Positions 21,512 through 33,500 of a DNA stretch of 64,000 nt are shown here, piece after piece. The position numbers and the translations under genes are program-made. Below the pieces are notes generated by a model. The model was not told where the DNA came from, did no database searches, and saw only the letters and a program-made list of their open reading frames with translations. Every line of letters starts with the position of its first letter. Within the stretch, counting starts at the first letter, position 1. Location: positions 25,299,915-25,363,914 of the forward strand of contig NC_081186.1 of NCBI RefSeq assembly GCF_029867415.1. Reading direction: 5' to 3'. The DNA is from Vicia villosa (taxonomy: Eukaryota; Streptophyta; Magnoliopsida; Fabales; Fabaceae).

Positions 21512-22349
21512 GGTATCAAAGATGTTGTGCCTATCCGTTTGATTAATTATCCGCTGTGTTGACATGAGATGTTGTGAACTATTGATGAATGTTCCTTAGT
21601 TAATGCATGACAATGAAAATACGTTATTTTGTGTTTTAAATCGAATTGTGGCACCCTTGTTTCATGTTACTCTTATTATTTATTTAATTGTCGCGGGGTT
21701 TAGAAGGGTGTTACACGAATTAGTTTGAATTTCAAACTTTTCCCGCTCGAAGCTTTGAAATTATCCAACGTGACTGTCAAAGCGCTCTTCCACATATTCT
21801 GAAATATTTCTTATTCTTTTGACTCTGGACTCCACTTCGAAGCATCAAACTATTTTATAAGAATAAACTCATAAATGGTCTTATGAACCCATATTTCATA
21901 CCATTCTTTGAAACATGATTTTCTTAAATCAAATGTAACTAAATGTCGAAATCTCCCGCTAGCAATGACTCAATAAATTTTTGAAAAAAACCGAACAAAC
22001 CGAACCAATCTAAACCGCATTGGTTTGGTTTGGTTCGTTTTTATTTCTAAAAGTCAATCAAACCAAACTGAACAGCACACTTTTTCTTGCGGTTCGGATG
22101 ATTTTTTACGTCAAAACCACCCAAACTGCACCGCGAACACCCCTATTTCTGAGTGTACCAAACATACACTACTTAAATAGTATTTGGATGCTCTCTCAAT
22201 ATAACACGAACCCCTATTTTTATCCCCATTTAATAACTTTTGAAAACAAAAGAGAAAATATTTCAAAGCCACTCTTTGTGTGAGAATTATCAACATTTAG
22301 CCAAAAATTTCACAATCTCTACTTTTACTCATTCGAATTAAGTTTCTTT
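21512..22349. other. Repeat remnants, no gene
   Basis: The stretch to 21715 ends GGGTGTTACA after a GCGGGGTTTAGAAG run and resembles the end of another LTR family. At about 21990-22145 alternating GGTTTGGTTCGG / CCGAACC segments end in CGCGAACACCCCTA. This looks like the end of a hAT-type MITE of which I cannot find the other end. The rest is AT-rich with no supported ORF. Confidence 0.35.
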
Positions 22350-23457
22350 GGGTGTGTTTGGTTCGGGGTAGATAGAGGGGAGGGGAGGGGAGGAGAAATT
22401 TCTAATTAAATATGTTTGGTTCAAATTTTAGGAGGGGAGGGGAAGTGAGCAAATTCCCTGCAAACCACACTTTTTGCGTCCCTCCGAATTGGGGGGATTT
22501 GGAGGGGAGAGAAGGAAATATGAATTTTAATATGTAAAAAATTATTATATTTACTAAAATATCCTCAGTTTAATTTTAATATTTCAAAAAAATTTATTTT
22601 CTTTCGTGTTATTACTTCTGTTTTATGTGATTTTTCTCGGTTGTTTCCATTAACTTACTATAATTGTTATATATCTTCAAATTATTTTCAAATTTTTGTA
22701 CTTAATATAAATCCTAATCATCGCATTATTTTTATAATTTTTAAATTTTTTATTTATATTTATTTTTTCTTCTAATTTTGTCATTTATCATATCATATTT
22801 TCTTTTATATCAAGTTTTAAATCATTCATTTTATTTTATTTTTTATTTTTTCATTTTATTAAAAAATTTAAATAATTAATTTTAATAATAACTTATTTTA
22901 TGTATTTGCTTTGTTAGATGATTCATCACGATTTAAAAATTGCTATAAGCATATAGTTTCATTTGTGTCGAAGAGTTATAATGTGAATCAAGTGTACTTA
23001 GTTTATTAATGTTATGGTAATTTACAAAGTTTTGGTTAAATTACCTGTTGGGTCCTTTAAGTTATTTAATTGTAACAATGTGGTCCTTTACGTTTTTTTC
23101 GCTACAAGTAGGTCCTTTATGTTAACTAATGTCTACAAAGTTGACCTTCTGCATAAAATTTGTTCCAAAAAAGTTGAGTTGGCACAAACGGCGCTGATGT
23201 GTCATTTAACATTGCTTTAATGGGACTAACGTTGCTGACATGGAATTTCTTAATTTAATTTAGGTATAAATTAATTAATATCATTTTAAAAAGAATTTGG
23301 TTGGGCCCAAGGCCCATATTCTTGCAATATCTCTCCAACTCACAATTAGACACTTATGTATGATTGTTGTGAGTTATATAAACACTTACTTTAAGTGTAA
23401 AGAAAACGATGTGGGACTCATGATTTTCTAAAAAAACCTTCAAACTAGCCTCCCTAT
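22350..23457 (+). repeat. Left arm of large inverted repeat
   Basis: Its reverse complement recurs imperfectly at 62375-63090. Matching landmarks: the GTGTTTGGTTC outer end with G-rich runs (22350-22510), TAAATTACCTGTTGGGTCC (about 23038-23056), the ATGTGGGACTCATGATTTTCTA region (about 23409-23430) and the inner end CTAGCCTCCCTAT (23445-23457). It is longer than the right arm because it holds about 370 bp of extra AT-rich DNA near 22530-23020. It probably forms the end of a foldback or Mutator-like element carrying gene fragments. No clear terminal TSD was found. Confidence 0.75.
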
Positions 23458-23636
23458 GAAACCCGGCTATTCATTAATGTCTGATCCTGATCTTGGTGAA
23501 GCGAGAACACAGTATCAAATACAATTCTTGCAAAACGTCTTATTTCTTGTATATTACCATTAGCTAAGGCTTCATTATCAATTTTCATGCCTTGCTTTGA
23601 TAGGGATTTCTTAACAGCACTCCTTTTCCCATACCA
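23454..23636 (-). pseudogene. Unrecognised exon-like fragment
   Basis: An uninterrupted minus-strand frame of about 60 codons starts after a TGA at 23637-23639 and ends with TAG at 23454-23456. It begins [16 protein letters not shown] and contains the acidic/hydrophobic stretch EIRRFARIVFDTVF. Its stop falls exactly at the inner border of the inverted arm, so the piece was probably cut there. I do not recognise the protein. Confidence 0.4.
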
Positions 23637-24339
23637 TCAAGAGCTATCATAATGTTGGCGGTCTGCCCAAGGACATGAAATTGAAACTTATTGAACCACT
23701 TAAACTACTTTTCAAGGATGAGGTTTTACTTTTCAACTATTGACTTGATAGCGTGCTTGGAATTTAAATTTTTGGTTGTTTTTGTTTATGTGCTTTTCAT
23801 TTTTTCCATTGATTTGATTTTGTTGTTTTCATTGCCTTGTTCAAAGGTTCGTCAATTAGAGAGGATCATGGATGTTCCTGAGGGAGTTCTAAAGTAGAAA
23901 AAGAGATAAGAATAGATTTTATCGAAAAGGCAAAAAAAACAAAAGTAAAACATAGATGTTTGTGTTGTGTTGACTACATACACATACACACACCAATTGA
24001 ATTCAACTCAATTATTATTTTCCATTTGTCTTTATTCTCTCTCTTTCTCTTTATCTCTTCTTTCCGAATCTCACGGACTTCTCTTTCGTTCATACTCACA
24101 ACTATCTCTACACCTACACACCTAGTTCCAATTCATTCCAACCCTTCCTTTACTCTTCTCAGGTGTTGTAAGTTACTACTCTCTTTTCCATTCCTCTTTG
24201 CTTCCTTTATTCCATTTTCATGCTTTGAATGCTTCATTATCTTTCTTACTAAGGTTTTGATGCAGTTTTTGATATTTTTTGTAGGGTTGAAGTGTTAATT
24301 TTGGTGTTTATGTTCACTTTTGAAGCTTTGTAAACTGTG
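23637..24339 (+). other. Fragments plus 5'-UTR-like region
   Basis: 23691-23897 holds an intron-like sequence followed by a short exon-like piece, VRQLERIMDVPEGVLK, ending at a TAG. From about 23985 a CT-rich tract (CTCTCTCTTTCTCTTTATCTC) resembles a plant promoter Y-patch and 5' leader. A possible intron follows (donor after CAG|GTGTTG near 24163) before the ATG at 24340. It reads as the 5' end of a captured gene. Confidence 0.35.
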
Positions 24340-24357
24340 ATGATGGCTTCAGGTGGT
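24340..24357 (+). pseudogene. Short exon, part 1 (split by S2)
   Basis: ATG ATG GCT TCA GGT GGT, six codons, with S2 inserted directly after them. Removing S2 and one GTGGT copy restores the frame into 62101-62178, giving a 31-codon frame. Together with the upstream CT-rich leader, this looks like the start of a real gene captured by the inverted-arm element. The protein is not recognised. Confidence 0.45.
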
Positions 24358-25488
24358 TGTTAGAACAAGATTTGTTCTGATCAATATTCTTAGTTTTGAT
24401 GATAACAATGTATATGAATTTTGTATGAGATAATGTGGTACTCTAATCCTATGCAATTTCCATTTCAGGAATCACATAAAGAGTATGCACAAAATCAGCG
24501 CAAGAAGCACTGACTCAGAAGGTTCAGCATGCAACATCAGAACATGGTCTGGCAAGACATCAGAAGATGGTCAAGCAGAATCAGAACATGGTCTATGGAA
24601 GCATCAGAAGGACTTGAGATCAGAAGCAGAAGCACTGAAGTTCTCATGGTATCACGCTAAGAAGCACTTCAAGGTCAGAAGACAAGAAGATGCTCTGCAC
24701 CAAGCTGTTTGACTCTGATGATATTCAAACGTTGTTTACACAAACATCAGATCAGAAGCAAGTACAAGATGGCAGGCGACGCTGACTGACAAAAGGAACG
24801 TTAGAAGCTATTAAAGGCAACGTCAGTAGACACAGCGAAAGCAAGGCTCGAGGTAGTTGACAAAAGAGTGAAACATTAAATGCAATGTTGTACAAATTAC
24901 GCAAAGCATTAAATACTCCCAACGGTCATCTTCTCAAACGCCTATAAATTGAAGTTCTGATGAGAAGCTGTATACAACACTTGCGCAAATATACAGAAAC
25001 ACTGTCAAATTCAAAAAGCTCTCAAACTTCATCTTCAACCTCACTACATTGCTGTTGTAATATATTAGTGAGATTAAGCTTAAACTTAAGAGAAAATCAC
25101 AGTTGTGATAATAGCTTTTTAAGAAGCATTGTAACTCTTAAAAGAATTTGTTTACATTAATTTGTAAGAACTAGAGTGATCAAGTTGTTGATCAGAATAC
25201 TCTAGAAACTCTTAGAGGGTATCTAAGCAGTTTGTTCCTAGAGTGATCAGGTTGTGATCAGTATACTCTAGAAGACTTAGAAGTTGTCTAAGTGGAAAAC
25301 CATTGTAATCTTGTGTGGTTAGTGGATTAAATCCTCAGGTGAGGTAAATCACTCCAAGGGGGTGGACTGGAGTAGTTTAGTTAACAACGAACCAGGATAA
25401 AAATCATTGTGCAAATAGTTTTTATCTTACAAGTTTTAAAGCTACACTTATTCAAACCCCCCCTTTCTAAGTGTTTTTCTATCATTCA
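24358..25488 (+). repeat. S2 5' LTR
   Basis: Begins TGTTAGAACA and ends ATTCA before the PBS. It pairs with 60965-62095 (same length). It has CATTAAATGC at 24874-24883 and a TATAAAT box at 24943-24949. Confidence 0.96.
24874..24949 (+). promoter_or_regulatory. S2 LTR core promoter
   Basis: CATTAAATGC at 24874-24883 and a TATAAAT box at 24943-24949, in the same layout as S1. The second decamer copy has one change here (CATTAAATAC, about 24907-24916). Confidence 0.7.
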
Positions 25489-25490
25489 AT

Positions 25491-25502
25491 TGGCATCAGA
25501 GC
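25491..25502 (+). other. S2 primer-binding site
   Basis: TGGCATCAGAGC, one base different (C for T at position 4) from the standard tRNA-iMet PBS. S3 has the same variant. Confidence 0.9.
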
Positions 25503-25573
25503 GCCGGTTCTAAGGTGCAAGCACTTAAACGTGTTTAGAAAAGATTCAGGAAGAGAAAAACGCTTAAGTCAAG

Positions 25574-27262
25574 ATGGCTGGTGAAGATCCAACAAATACA
25601 TCTACATCTGGCTCTGCTGAGCAACAAAATGGAAATGGTAACAATGGTTATACTAGACCACCAGTATTTGATGGTGAAAACTTTGAATACTGGAAAGATA
25701 AACTTGAAAGTTACTTCCATGGTCTAGATGGTGACTTATGGGATCTGCTGATGGATGGTTACAAACATCCAGTGAAAGCTACTGGTGTAAAGCTTACAAG
25801 ACAAGAAATGAATGATGATCAAAAGAAGCAATTCAAAAATCATCATAAGTGTAGGACTGTTTTGCTGAATGCTATCTCTCATGCTGAATATGAGAAGATA
25901 TCTAATAGGGAAACTGCCTATGATATATATGAGTCATTGAAAATGACCCATGAAGGAAATGCCCAAGTCAAGGAGACTAAAGCTCTTGCCTTGATCCAGA
26001 AATATGAAGCCTTCAAGATGGAGGATGATGAAAATATTGAGATGTTCTCAAGATTTCAAACGCTAACTGCTGGATTGAGAGTTCTTGACAAGGGATACAC
26101 AAGGGCTGATCATGTCAAGAAGATCATCAGAAGCTTGCCAAGAAGATGGGGTCCTATGGTGACTGCTTTCAAAATTGCCAAGAATCTGAATGAAGTCTCT
26201 CTTGAAGAATTGATCAGTGCTCTGAGGAGTCATGAAATTGAGCTGGATGCTAATGAACCTCAGAAGAAAGGTAAGTCTATTGCATTAAAATCTAATTATA
26301 AAAAATGCACTAACGCTTTTCAGGCTGAAGAAGAAGATTCTGAAGAATCAGAATCAGAAGAAGAAGATGAACTGTCCATGATCTCCAGAAGAGTAAACCA
26401 ACTCTGGAAGAGCAAGCAAAGGAAGTTCAAGAGCTTCAGAAGTTCAAAGAAGCCTGAAAGAGGAGAATCTTCTGAAGGCAGAAGATCTGACAAGAAGAAG
26501 GTCATCTGTTATGAGTGTAATGAGCCTGGACACTTCAAGAATGAATGTCCAAAACTTCAGAAGGAGAATCCCAAGAAGAAGTTTCATAAGAAGAAGGGTC
26601 TTATGGCAACATGGGATGATTCTGAATCAGAATCAGAATCAGACTCTGAAGGCGAGCAAGCAAACCTTGCACTGATGGCCACAGTGGATGATGGATCAGA
26701 ATCTACATCAGAATCAGATTCTGAAGAGGTATTTTCTGAACTATCTAGAGAAGAGTTAGTTTCCAGTTTAACTGAACTTCTTGAACTCAAGGCTCATCTT
26801 AGTATCAAATACAAAAAGCTGAAAAAGCTATTTGAATCTGAAACTAAGAAGCTGGAAGTGGAAAATTCTGAACTGAAGGAAAAAGTTTTAAAATTATCCA
26901 AAGATGTTGGATCTCCTTCTGAATCAGAAAAATCCATTCCTAGCCTCAATCATATTCTGAAAGAATATGACTCGAGCTTCAGAAAGTTTTTATCTAGAAG
27001 TATTAGCAGAAGTCATCTTGCTTCTATGATATATGGAGTTTCTGGAAATAAAAGGATTGGCGTTGGCTATGAGGGTGATACCCCACACAAATTTGAACTT
27101 GTTGATGATATGAAAATCACATACAAGCCATTGTATGATCAGTTCAAATATGGCCACTCACATGATATTAGGCTCACTTCACATGCCAAAAGCTTTAACA
27201 CTACACACACCAAGAAGCATGTGACACAACCTAAAAAATATCATGCCGCCAAACCTAAAGAA
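25574..27262 (+). pseudogene. gag: S2 Gag, part 1 (split by S3)
   Basis: First 563 codons of S2 Gag, fully open. It has the same domain order as S1: copia Gag, acidic linker, a CCHC knuckle (CYECNEPGHFKNEC at about 26508-26549), Lys/Glu-rich coiled segment, basic tail. It lacks one Lys codon in the ENIEMFSRF segment relative to S1 and S3. S3 is inserted after the AAAGAA codons. The remaining 77 codons and the stop are at 36817-37050 in the same frame. S3 insertion therefore truncated a previously intact Gag. Confidence 0.93.
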
Positions 27263-28535
27263 TGTTAGAACAAGATTTGTTCTTATCAATTATCTTAGTT
27301 TTGATGATAACAATAATATGAATTTTGCTTAAGATAATATGGTACTCTAATCCAATGCAATTTCCCTTTCAGGAAATATATATAAAGAGTACGCATAATT
27401 CAGCGCTCAGAAGATGTGTCTCAAATGGTTCAGCATGCAACATCAGAACATGGTCTGGCAAGACATCAGAAGATGGTCGAAGCAGAATCAGAACATGGGT
27501 CTATGGAAGCATCAGAAGAACATGAGATCAGAAGCACTGAAGATCAGAAGATGGTATCACGCTCAGAAGCACTTCAAGGTCAGAAGATCAGAAGATGCTG
27601 TGCACCAAGCTGTTTGACTATGATGATATTCAAACGTCGTATTCACAAACATCAGATCAGAAGGAAGTACACGTGGCAGACTACGCTGACTGACAAAAGG
27701 AACGTTAAAGCTACTAAAGGCTACGTCAGTAGACACAGCGCGAACAAGGCTCGAGGTAGTTGACAAAAGCGTATAACATTAAATGCAAAGCTGTACGGAA
27801 CACGCAAAGCATTAAATGCATTCAACGGTCATCTTCTCAACGCCTATAAATATGAAGTTCTGATGAGAAGCAAGGTTAACGATTTTCGCACCAATACAAT
27901 TCAAATTCACTTGCTGAAACTCTGTTCAAATCTAAACTCAGAATCTTCATCTTCATCAAAGCTCACTACATTGCTGTTGTAATATCTTAGTGAGATTAAG
28001 CTTAAATTGTAAGAGAAATATCACAGTTGTGATTATCGCTTTTTAAGAAGCATTTGTAAACTCTTGAATAGATTACATTAAGTTGTAAGGAACTAGAGTG
28101 ATCAGTTGATCAGTATACTCTAGGAAGTCTTAGCAGTTAGCTGAGCAGGAAGTCTTGGCAGTTGGCTGAGCAGGAAGTCTTGGCAGTTGGCTGAGCAAAA
28201 AGTCTTAGGAGTGAACTAAGCCTAGAGTGATCGTGTTGATCAGTAGACTCTAGAAAAGTCTTAGGAGTGAACTAAGCAGTTGTTCCTGGAGTGATCAGGT
28301 TGTGATCAGAAGACTCTGGAAGACTTAGTTGCGGCTAAGTGGAAAACCATTGTAATCCGTGCGATTAGTGGATTAAATCCTCAGTTGAGGTAAATCATCT
28401 CTGCGGGGGTGGACTGGAGTAGCTTCGTTAACAGCGAACCAGGATAAAAATAATTGTGCATTTTATTTTTATCGCTCAAGATTTTAAGTCACACTTATTC
28501 AATCCCCCCCTTTCTAAGTGTTTTTCTATCCTTCA
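27263..28535 (+). repeat. S3 5' LTR
   Basis: Begins TGTTAGAACA and ends CTTCA. Compared with S1 it carries an extra tandem of about 27 bp around AGTCTTGGCAGTTGGCTGAGC (about 28120-28205), which explains its greater length. Confidence 0.97.
27777..27852 (+). promoter_or_regulatory. S3 LTR core promoter
   Basis: CATTAAATGC at 27777-27786 and 27810-27819, then CTATAAATA at 27844-27852, as in S1. Confidence 0.75.
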
Positions 28536-28537
28536 AT

Positions 28538-28549
28538 TGGCATCAGAGC
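28538..28549 (+). other. S3 primer-binding site
   Basis: TGGCATCAGAGC, two bases after the LTR. Complementary to initiator tRNA-Met with one mismatch, as in S2. Confidence 0.92.
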
Positions 28550-28622
28550 GCCGGTTCTAAGGTGCAAGCACTTAACCGTGTTTAGAAAAGATTCAGGAAG
28601 AGAAAAACGCTTCATTTAAAAG

Positions 28623-30542
28623 ATGGTTGATGAAAGTGAAAGGACTATACCTACACCTGCATCTACATCTGGCTCTGCTGAGCAATACAACGGTAACAAT
28701 GGTTATACTAGACCGCCGGTATTTGATGGTGAAAACTTTGAATACTGGAAAGATAAACTGGAGAGTTACTTTCTGGGTCTAGATGGTGATCTATGGGATC
28801 TTCTGATGGATGGTTACAAACATCCAGTAAATGCCAGAGGCGTGAAGCTGTCAAGGCAAGAAATGAATGATGACCAAAAGAAGCTTTTCAGGAATCATCA
28901 TAAATGTAGAACTGTTCTGCTGAATGCTATCTCTCATGCTGAGTATGAGAAGATATCTAACAGGGAAACGGCCTATGACATATATGAGTCCTTGAAAATG
29001 ACTCATGAAGGAAATGCTCAAGTCAAGGAGACAAAAGCTCTTGCCTTAATCCAGAAGTATGAAGCCTTCAAGATGGAGGATGATGAAGACATTGAAAAGA
29101 TGTTTTCGAGATTTCAAACTCTGACTGCTGGATTGAGAGTTCTTGACAAAGGATACACCAAGGCTGATCATGTAAAGAAGATCATCAGAAGCTTACCCAG
29201 AAGATGGGGTCCGATGGTGACTGCATTCAAGATTGCGAAGAATCTGAATGAAGTTTCTCTGGAAGAGCTTATCAGTGCCTTGAGAAGCCATGAGATTGAG
29301 CTGGACGCAAATGAGCCTCAAAAGAAAGGTAAGTCTATTGCATTAAAATCTAATATCAAGAAATGCACTAACGCTTTTCAGGCTAGAGAAGAAGATCCTG
29401 AAGAATCAGAATCTGAAGAAGAAGATGAACTGTCCATGATTTCCAGAAGGCTAAACCAACTCTGGAAGACCAAGCAAAGGAAGTTCAGAGGCTTCAGAAG
29501 TTCAAGGAAATTTGAACGTGGAGAATCTTCTGATGAAAGAAGATTTGACAAGAAGAAGGTCATGTGCTATGAATGCAATGAGCCTGGACACTACAAGAAT
29601 GAATGTCCAAATCTTCAGAAGGAAAGTCCCAAGAAAAAGTTTCATAAGAAGAAAGGTCTTATGGCAACCTGGGATGAGTCAGAAGATGATTCAGAAGATG
29701 AGCAGGCCAACTGTGCGCTGATGGCGACAGAAGATGACGGATCAGAATCTACATCAGAATCAGATTCTGAAGAGGTATTTTCTGAACTTACTAGAGATGA
29801 GTTAGTTTCCGGTCTAACTGAACTTCTGGAACTCAAGTCTCAGATCAGTCTCAAATACAAAAAGCTGAAAAAGCAATTTGAATTTGAAACAAAGAAGCTT
29901 GAGTTGGAGAATTCTGAATTAAAGGAAAAACTTTTAAAATTATCCAATAATGTTGGATCTCCTTCTGATTCAGAAAAATCCACTCCCAGTCTGAACCATA
30001 TTCTGAAAGAATATGATTTAAGTTTCAGGAAGTTCCTATCTAGAAGTATTGGCAGAAGTCAGCTAGCTTCTATGATATATGCTGTGTCTGGAAACAAAAG
30101 AGTTGGCATTGGTTATGAGGGTGAAACCCCATACAAACTTGAACCTGTTGATGAAATGAAAATTACATACAAGCCATTGTATGATCAGTTCAAGTATGGC
30201 CACTCACATGATATTAGGCACACCTCACATGCACAAAGTTTTCACATTACACACACTAAGAAGCATGTGACACAACCTAGGAAATATCATGAAACTCACA
30301 TTAAGAATTATCATGCTGTTCCTCCTATTGCTTACAATGTTAAACCCAAGTTCAATCAGAACTTGAGAAAATCTAACAAGAAAGGACCCAAAAAGATGTG
30401 GGTACCTAAGGATAAGATTATTCCTATTGCAGATATCCTTGGCTGCAAGAAGGACAAAGCACAACATGTCATGGTACCTGGACTCTGGATGCTCGCGACA
30501 CATGACAGGAAGAAGGTCTATGTTCCAAGACCTGGTGCTTAA
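28623..30542 (+). CDS. gag: S3 Gag polyprotein
   Basis: Complete Gag of 639 aa, nearly identical to S1 Gag, with the same ATG context. The copia Gag domain covers roughly residues 30-230. A CCHC zinc knuckle (CYECNEPGHYKNECP) lies near residue 315. Acidic Ser/Glu-rich linkers lie on both sides, then a Lys/Glu coiled segment and a basic tail ending VPRPGA. The N-terminus has a few extra residues (TIPTPAST) compared with S1. It forms the particle shell and binds RNA. It overlaps pol by 176 nt in a different frame. Confidence 0.95.
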   Translation: MVDESERTIPTPASTSGSAEQYNGNNGYTRPPVFDGENFEYWKDKLESYFLGLDGDLWDLLMDGYKHPVNARGVKLSRQEMNDDQKKLFRNHHKCRTVLLNAISHAEYEKISNRETAYDIYESLKMTHEGNAQVKETKALALIQKYEAFKMEDDEDIEKMFSRFQTLTAGLRVLDKGYTKADHVKKIIRSLPRRWGPMVTAFKIAKNLNEVSLEELISALRSHEIELDANEPQKKGKSIALKSNIKKCTNAFQAREEDPEESESEEEDELSMISRRLNQLWKTKQRKFRGFRSSRKFERGESSDERRFDKKKVMCYECNEPGHYKNECPNLQKESPKKKFHKKKGLMATWDESEDDSEDEQANCALMATEDDGSESTSESDSEEVFSELTRDELVSGLTELLELKSQISLKYKKLKKQFEFETKKLELENSELKEKLLKLSNNVGSPSDSEKSTPSLNHILKEYDLSFRKFLSRSIGRSQLASMIYAVSGNKRVGIGYEGETPYKLEPVDEMKITYKPLYDQFKYGHSHDIRHTSHAQSFHITHTKKHVTQPRKYHETHIKNYHAVPPIAYNVKPKFNQNLRKSNKKGPKKMWVPKDKIIPIADILGCKKDKAQHVMVPGLWMLATHDRKKVYVPRPGA

Positions 30543-33500
30543 GTCTGGAGGAGAAGTCAAGTTCGGAGGAGATCAGAAGGGCAAGATAATTGGCTCTGGA
30601 ACTATAAAATCTGGTAACTCTCCTTCCATCTCTAATGTACTTCTTGTAGAAGGATTAACACATAACCTTTTATCTATCAGTCAATTAAGTGACAATGGTT
30701 ATGATATAATCTTTAATCAAGAGTCTTGCAAGGCTGTAAATCAGAAGGATGGCTCAATCCTATTTACAGGCAAGAGGAAGAATAACATTTATAAGACAGA
30801 TCTGCAAGATCTTATGAGTCAGAAGGTGACTTGTCTTATGTCTGTTTCTGAAGAGCAGTGGGTCTGGCACAGGAGATTAGGTCATGCTAGTTTGAGAAAG
30901 ATCTCTCAAATTAACAAACTGAATCTTGTCAGAGGACTCCCTAATCTGAAATTCCAATCAGATGCTCTTTGTGAAGCATGTCAGAAGGGCAAGTTCTCCA
31001 AACCTGCATTCAAGTCTAAGAATGTTGTTTCTACCTCAAGGCCATTAGAACTCTTGCACATTGATCTGTTTGGACCAGTCAAAACAGCATCTGTCAGAGG
31101 AAAGAAATATGGATTAGTCATCGTAGATGATTATAGCCGCTGGACATGGGTAAAATTCTTAAAACACAAGGATGAGACTCATTCAGTGTTCTTTGATTTC
31201 TGCATTCAGATTCAATCTGAAAAAGAGTGTAAAATCATAAAGGTCAGAAGTGATCATGGTGGTGAATTTGAGAACAAATCCTTTGAAGAATTCTTCAAAG
31301 AAAATGGTATTGCCCATGATTTCTCTTGTCCTAGAACTCCACAGCAAAATGGGGTTGTAGAACGAAAGAATAGGACTCTTCAAGAAATGGCCAGAACCAT
31401 GATCAATGAAACCAATATGGCTAAGCATTTCTGGGCAGAAGCAATAAACACTGCATGTTATATTCAGAATAGAATCTCTATCAGACCTATTCTAAATAAG
31501 ACTCCCTATGAATTGTGGAAGAATAGAAAGCCCAACATTTCATATTTCCATCCTTTTGGATGTGTATGCTTTATACTGAACACTAAAGATCATCTTGGTA
31601 AGTTTGATTCCAAAGCTCAAAAGTGTTTCCTTCTTGGATATTCTGAACGCTCAAAAGGCTACAGGGTATACAATACTGAAACATTGGTTGTAGAAGAATC
31701 AATCAATATCAGGTTTGATGATAAGCTTGGTTCTGAAAAACCAAAGCAAGTTGATAATTTTGCAGGTTGTGATATTGACATATCAGAAGTTGTTGAGCCA
31801 AGAAGCAACGCATCAGAAGCAGAGCTCCTCAGAAGCAAAGAATCTGAAGATCAAGTAACAGCTTCTCTGGAGGATCTAAGTATTTCTGAAGAACCATCTG
31901 TCAGAAGATCATCCAGACTCATCTCTGGTCATTCAGAAGATGTCATTCTTGGAAAGAAGGATGATCCAATCAGAACAAGAGCATTCCTTAGGAACAATGC
32001 AGTCTGTCAATTAGGTCTTGTATCTTTGATCGAGCCAACTTCTGTTGATCATGCTCTAGAAGATCCAGACTGGATAATTGCTATGCAAGAAGAACTAAAT
32101 CAGTTTACAAGGAATGATGTTTGGGATCTTGTTCCTAGACCAGATGGATTCAACATAATTGGTACAAAATGGGTCTTCAGAAACAAGCTTAGTGAGAAAG
32201 GTGAAGTGGTAAGGAACAAAGCCAGACTGGTGGCTCAGGGTTATAGTCAGCAAGAAGGGATTGACTACACAGAAACCTTTGCACCAGTGGCCAGGTTAGA
32301 GTCTATTCGTCTATTAATTTCTTTTGCCACTCAACATAACATCACTCTCTATCAGATGGATGTTAAGAGTGCCTTCTTAAATGGTTATATAGATGAAGAA
32401 GTTTATGTCCATCAACCTCCTGGTTTTGAAGACTCTATGTCTCCTAATCATGTTTTTAAACTTAAGAAATCATTGTATGGATTGAAACAGGCTCCCAGAG
32501 CTTGGTATGAACGCTTAAGTTCTTTCCTTCTAGATAATGGTTTCACTAGAGGAAAAGTGGACCTTACTCTCTTTTGTAAAACCTTTGAAAAGGATATTTT
32601 AATTTGTCAAATATATGTAGATGATATTATTTTTGGAACATCTAATGCTACACTTGGAAAGGAGTTTGCTAAGTCTATGCAGGCTGAGTTTGAAATGAGC
32701 ATGATGGGAGAACTCAAGTATTTCCTTGGAATACAAATAAATCAAACATCAGAAGGAACGTATGTTCACCAAACCAAGTATGTGAAGGAACTTCTGAAGA
32801 AGTTCAATCTTCTAGACTGCAAAGAAGCCAAAACTCCTATGCATCCAACATGCATCCTAGGTAAGGATGAGGTAAGTAAGAAGGTAGATCAGAAGCTATA
32901 CAGAGGTATGATTGGATCTCTTCTATATCTGACTGCTTCTAGACCTGACATTCTGTTCAGTGTTTGTTTGTGTGCTAGATTCCAATCGGATCCTAGAGAA
33001 TCTCATTTAACTGCTGTTAAGAGGATTCTAAGGTATCTGAAAGGTACTACTAATGTTGGTTTAGTTTACAGAAAATCTAAAGAATACAACTTAGTAGGAT
33101 TCTGCGATGCTGATTATGCTGGAGAGAGAATTGAAAGAAAAAGTACTTCAGGAAGTTGCCAATTTCTTGGAAGTCACTTAATCTCCTGGTACAGCAAGAA
33201 GCAAGCAACCATTGCTCTATCAACCACAGAAGCAGAATATGTCGCAGCTGCTGGTTGTAGTACACAGATGCTCTGGATGAAGAGTCAGTTAGAAGATTAT
33301 CAGATATTTGAGAGTAACATTCCTATATTCTGTGATAATACTTCTGCTATATGTTTATCTAAGAATCCTATTCTTCATTCAAAAGCTAAACATATTGAGA
33401 TAAAACATCATTTCATAAGGGACTATGTTCAGAAGGGTGTTATATCTTTAAACTTTGTTGATACAGACCATCAATGGGCTGATATCTTTACAAAACCCCT

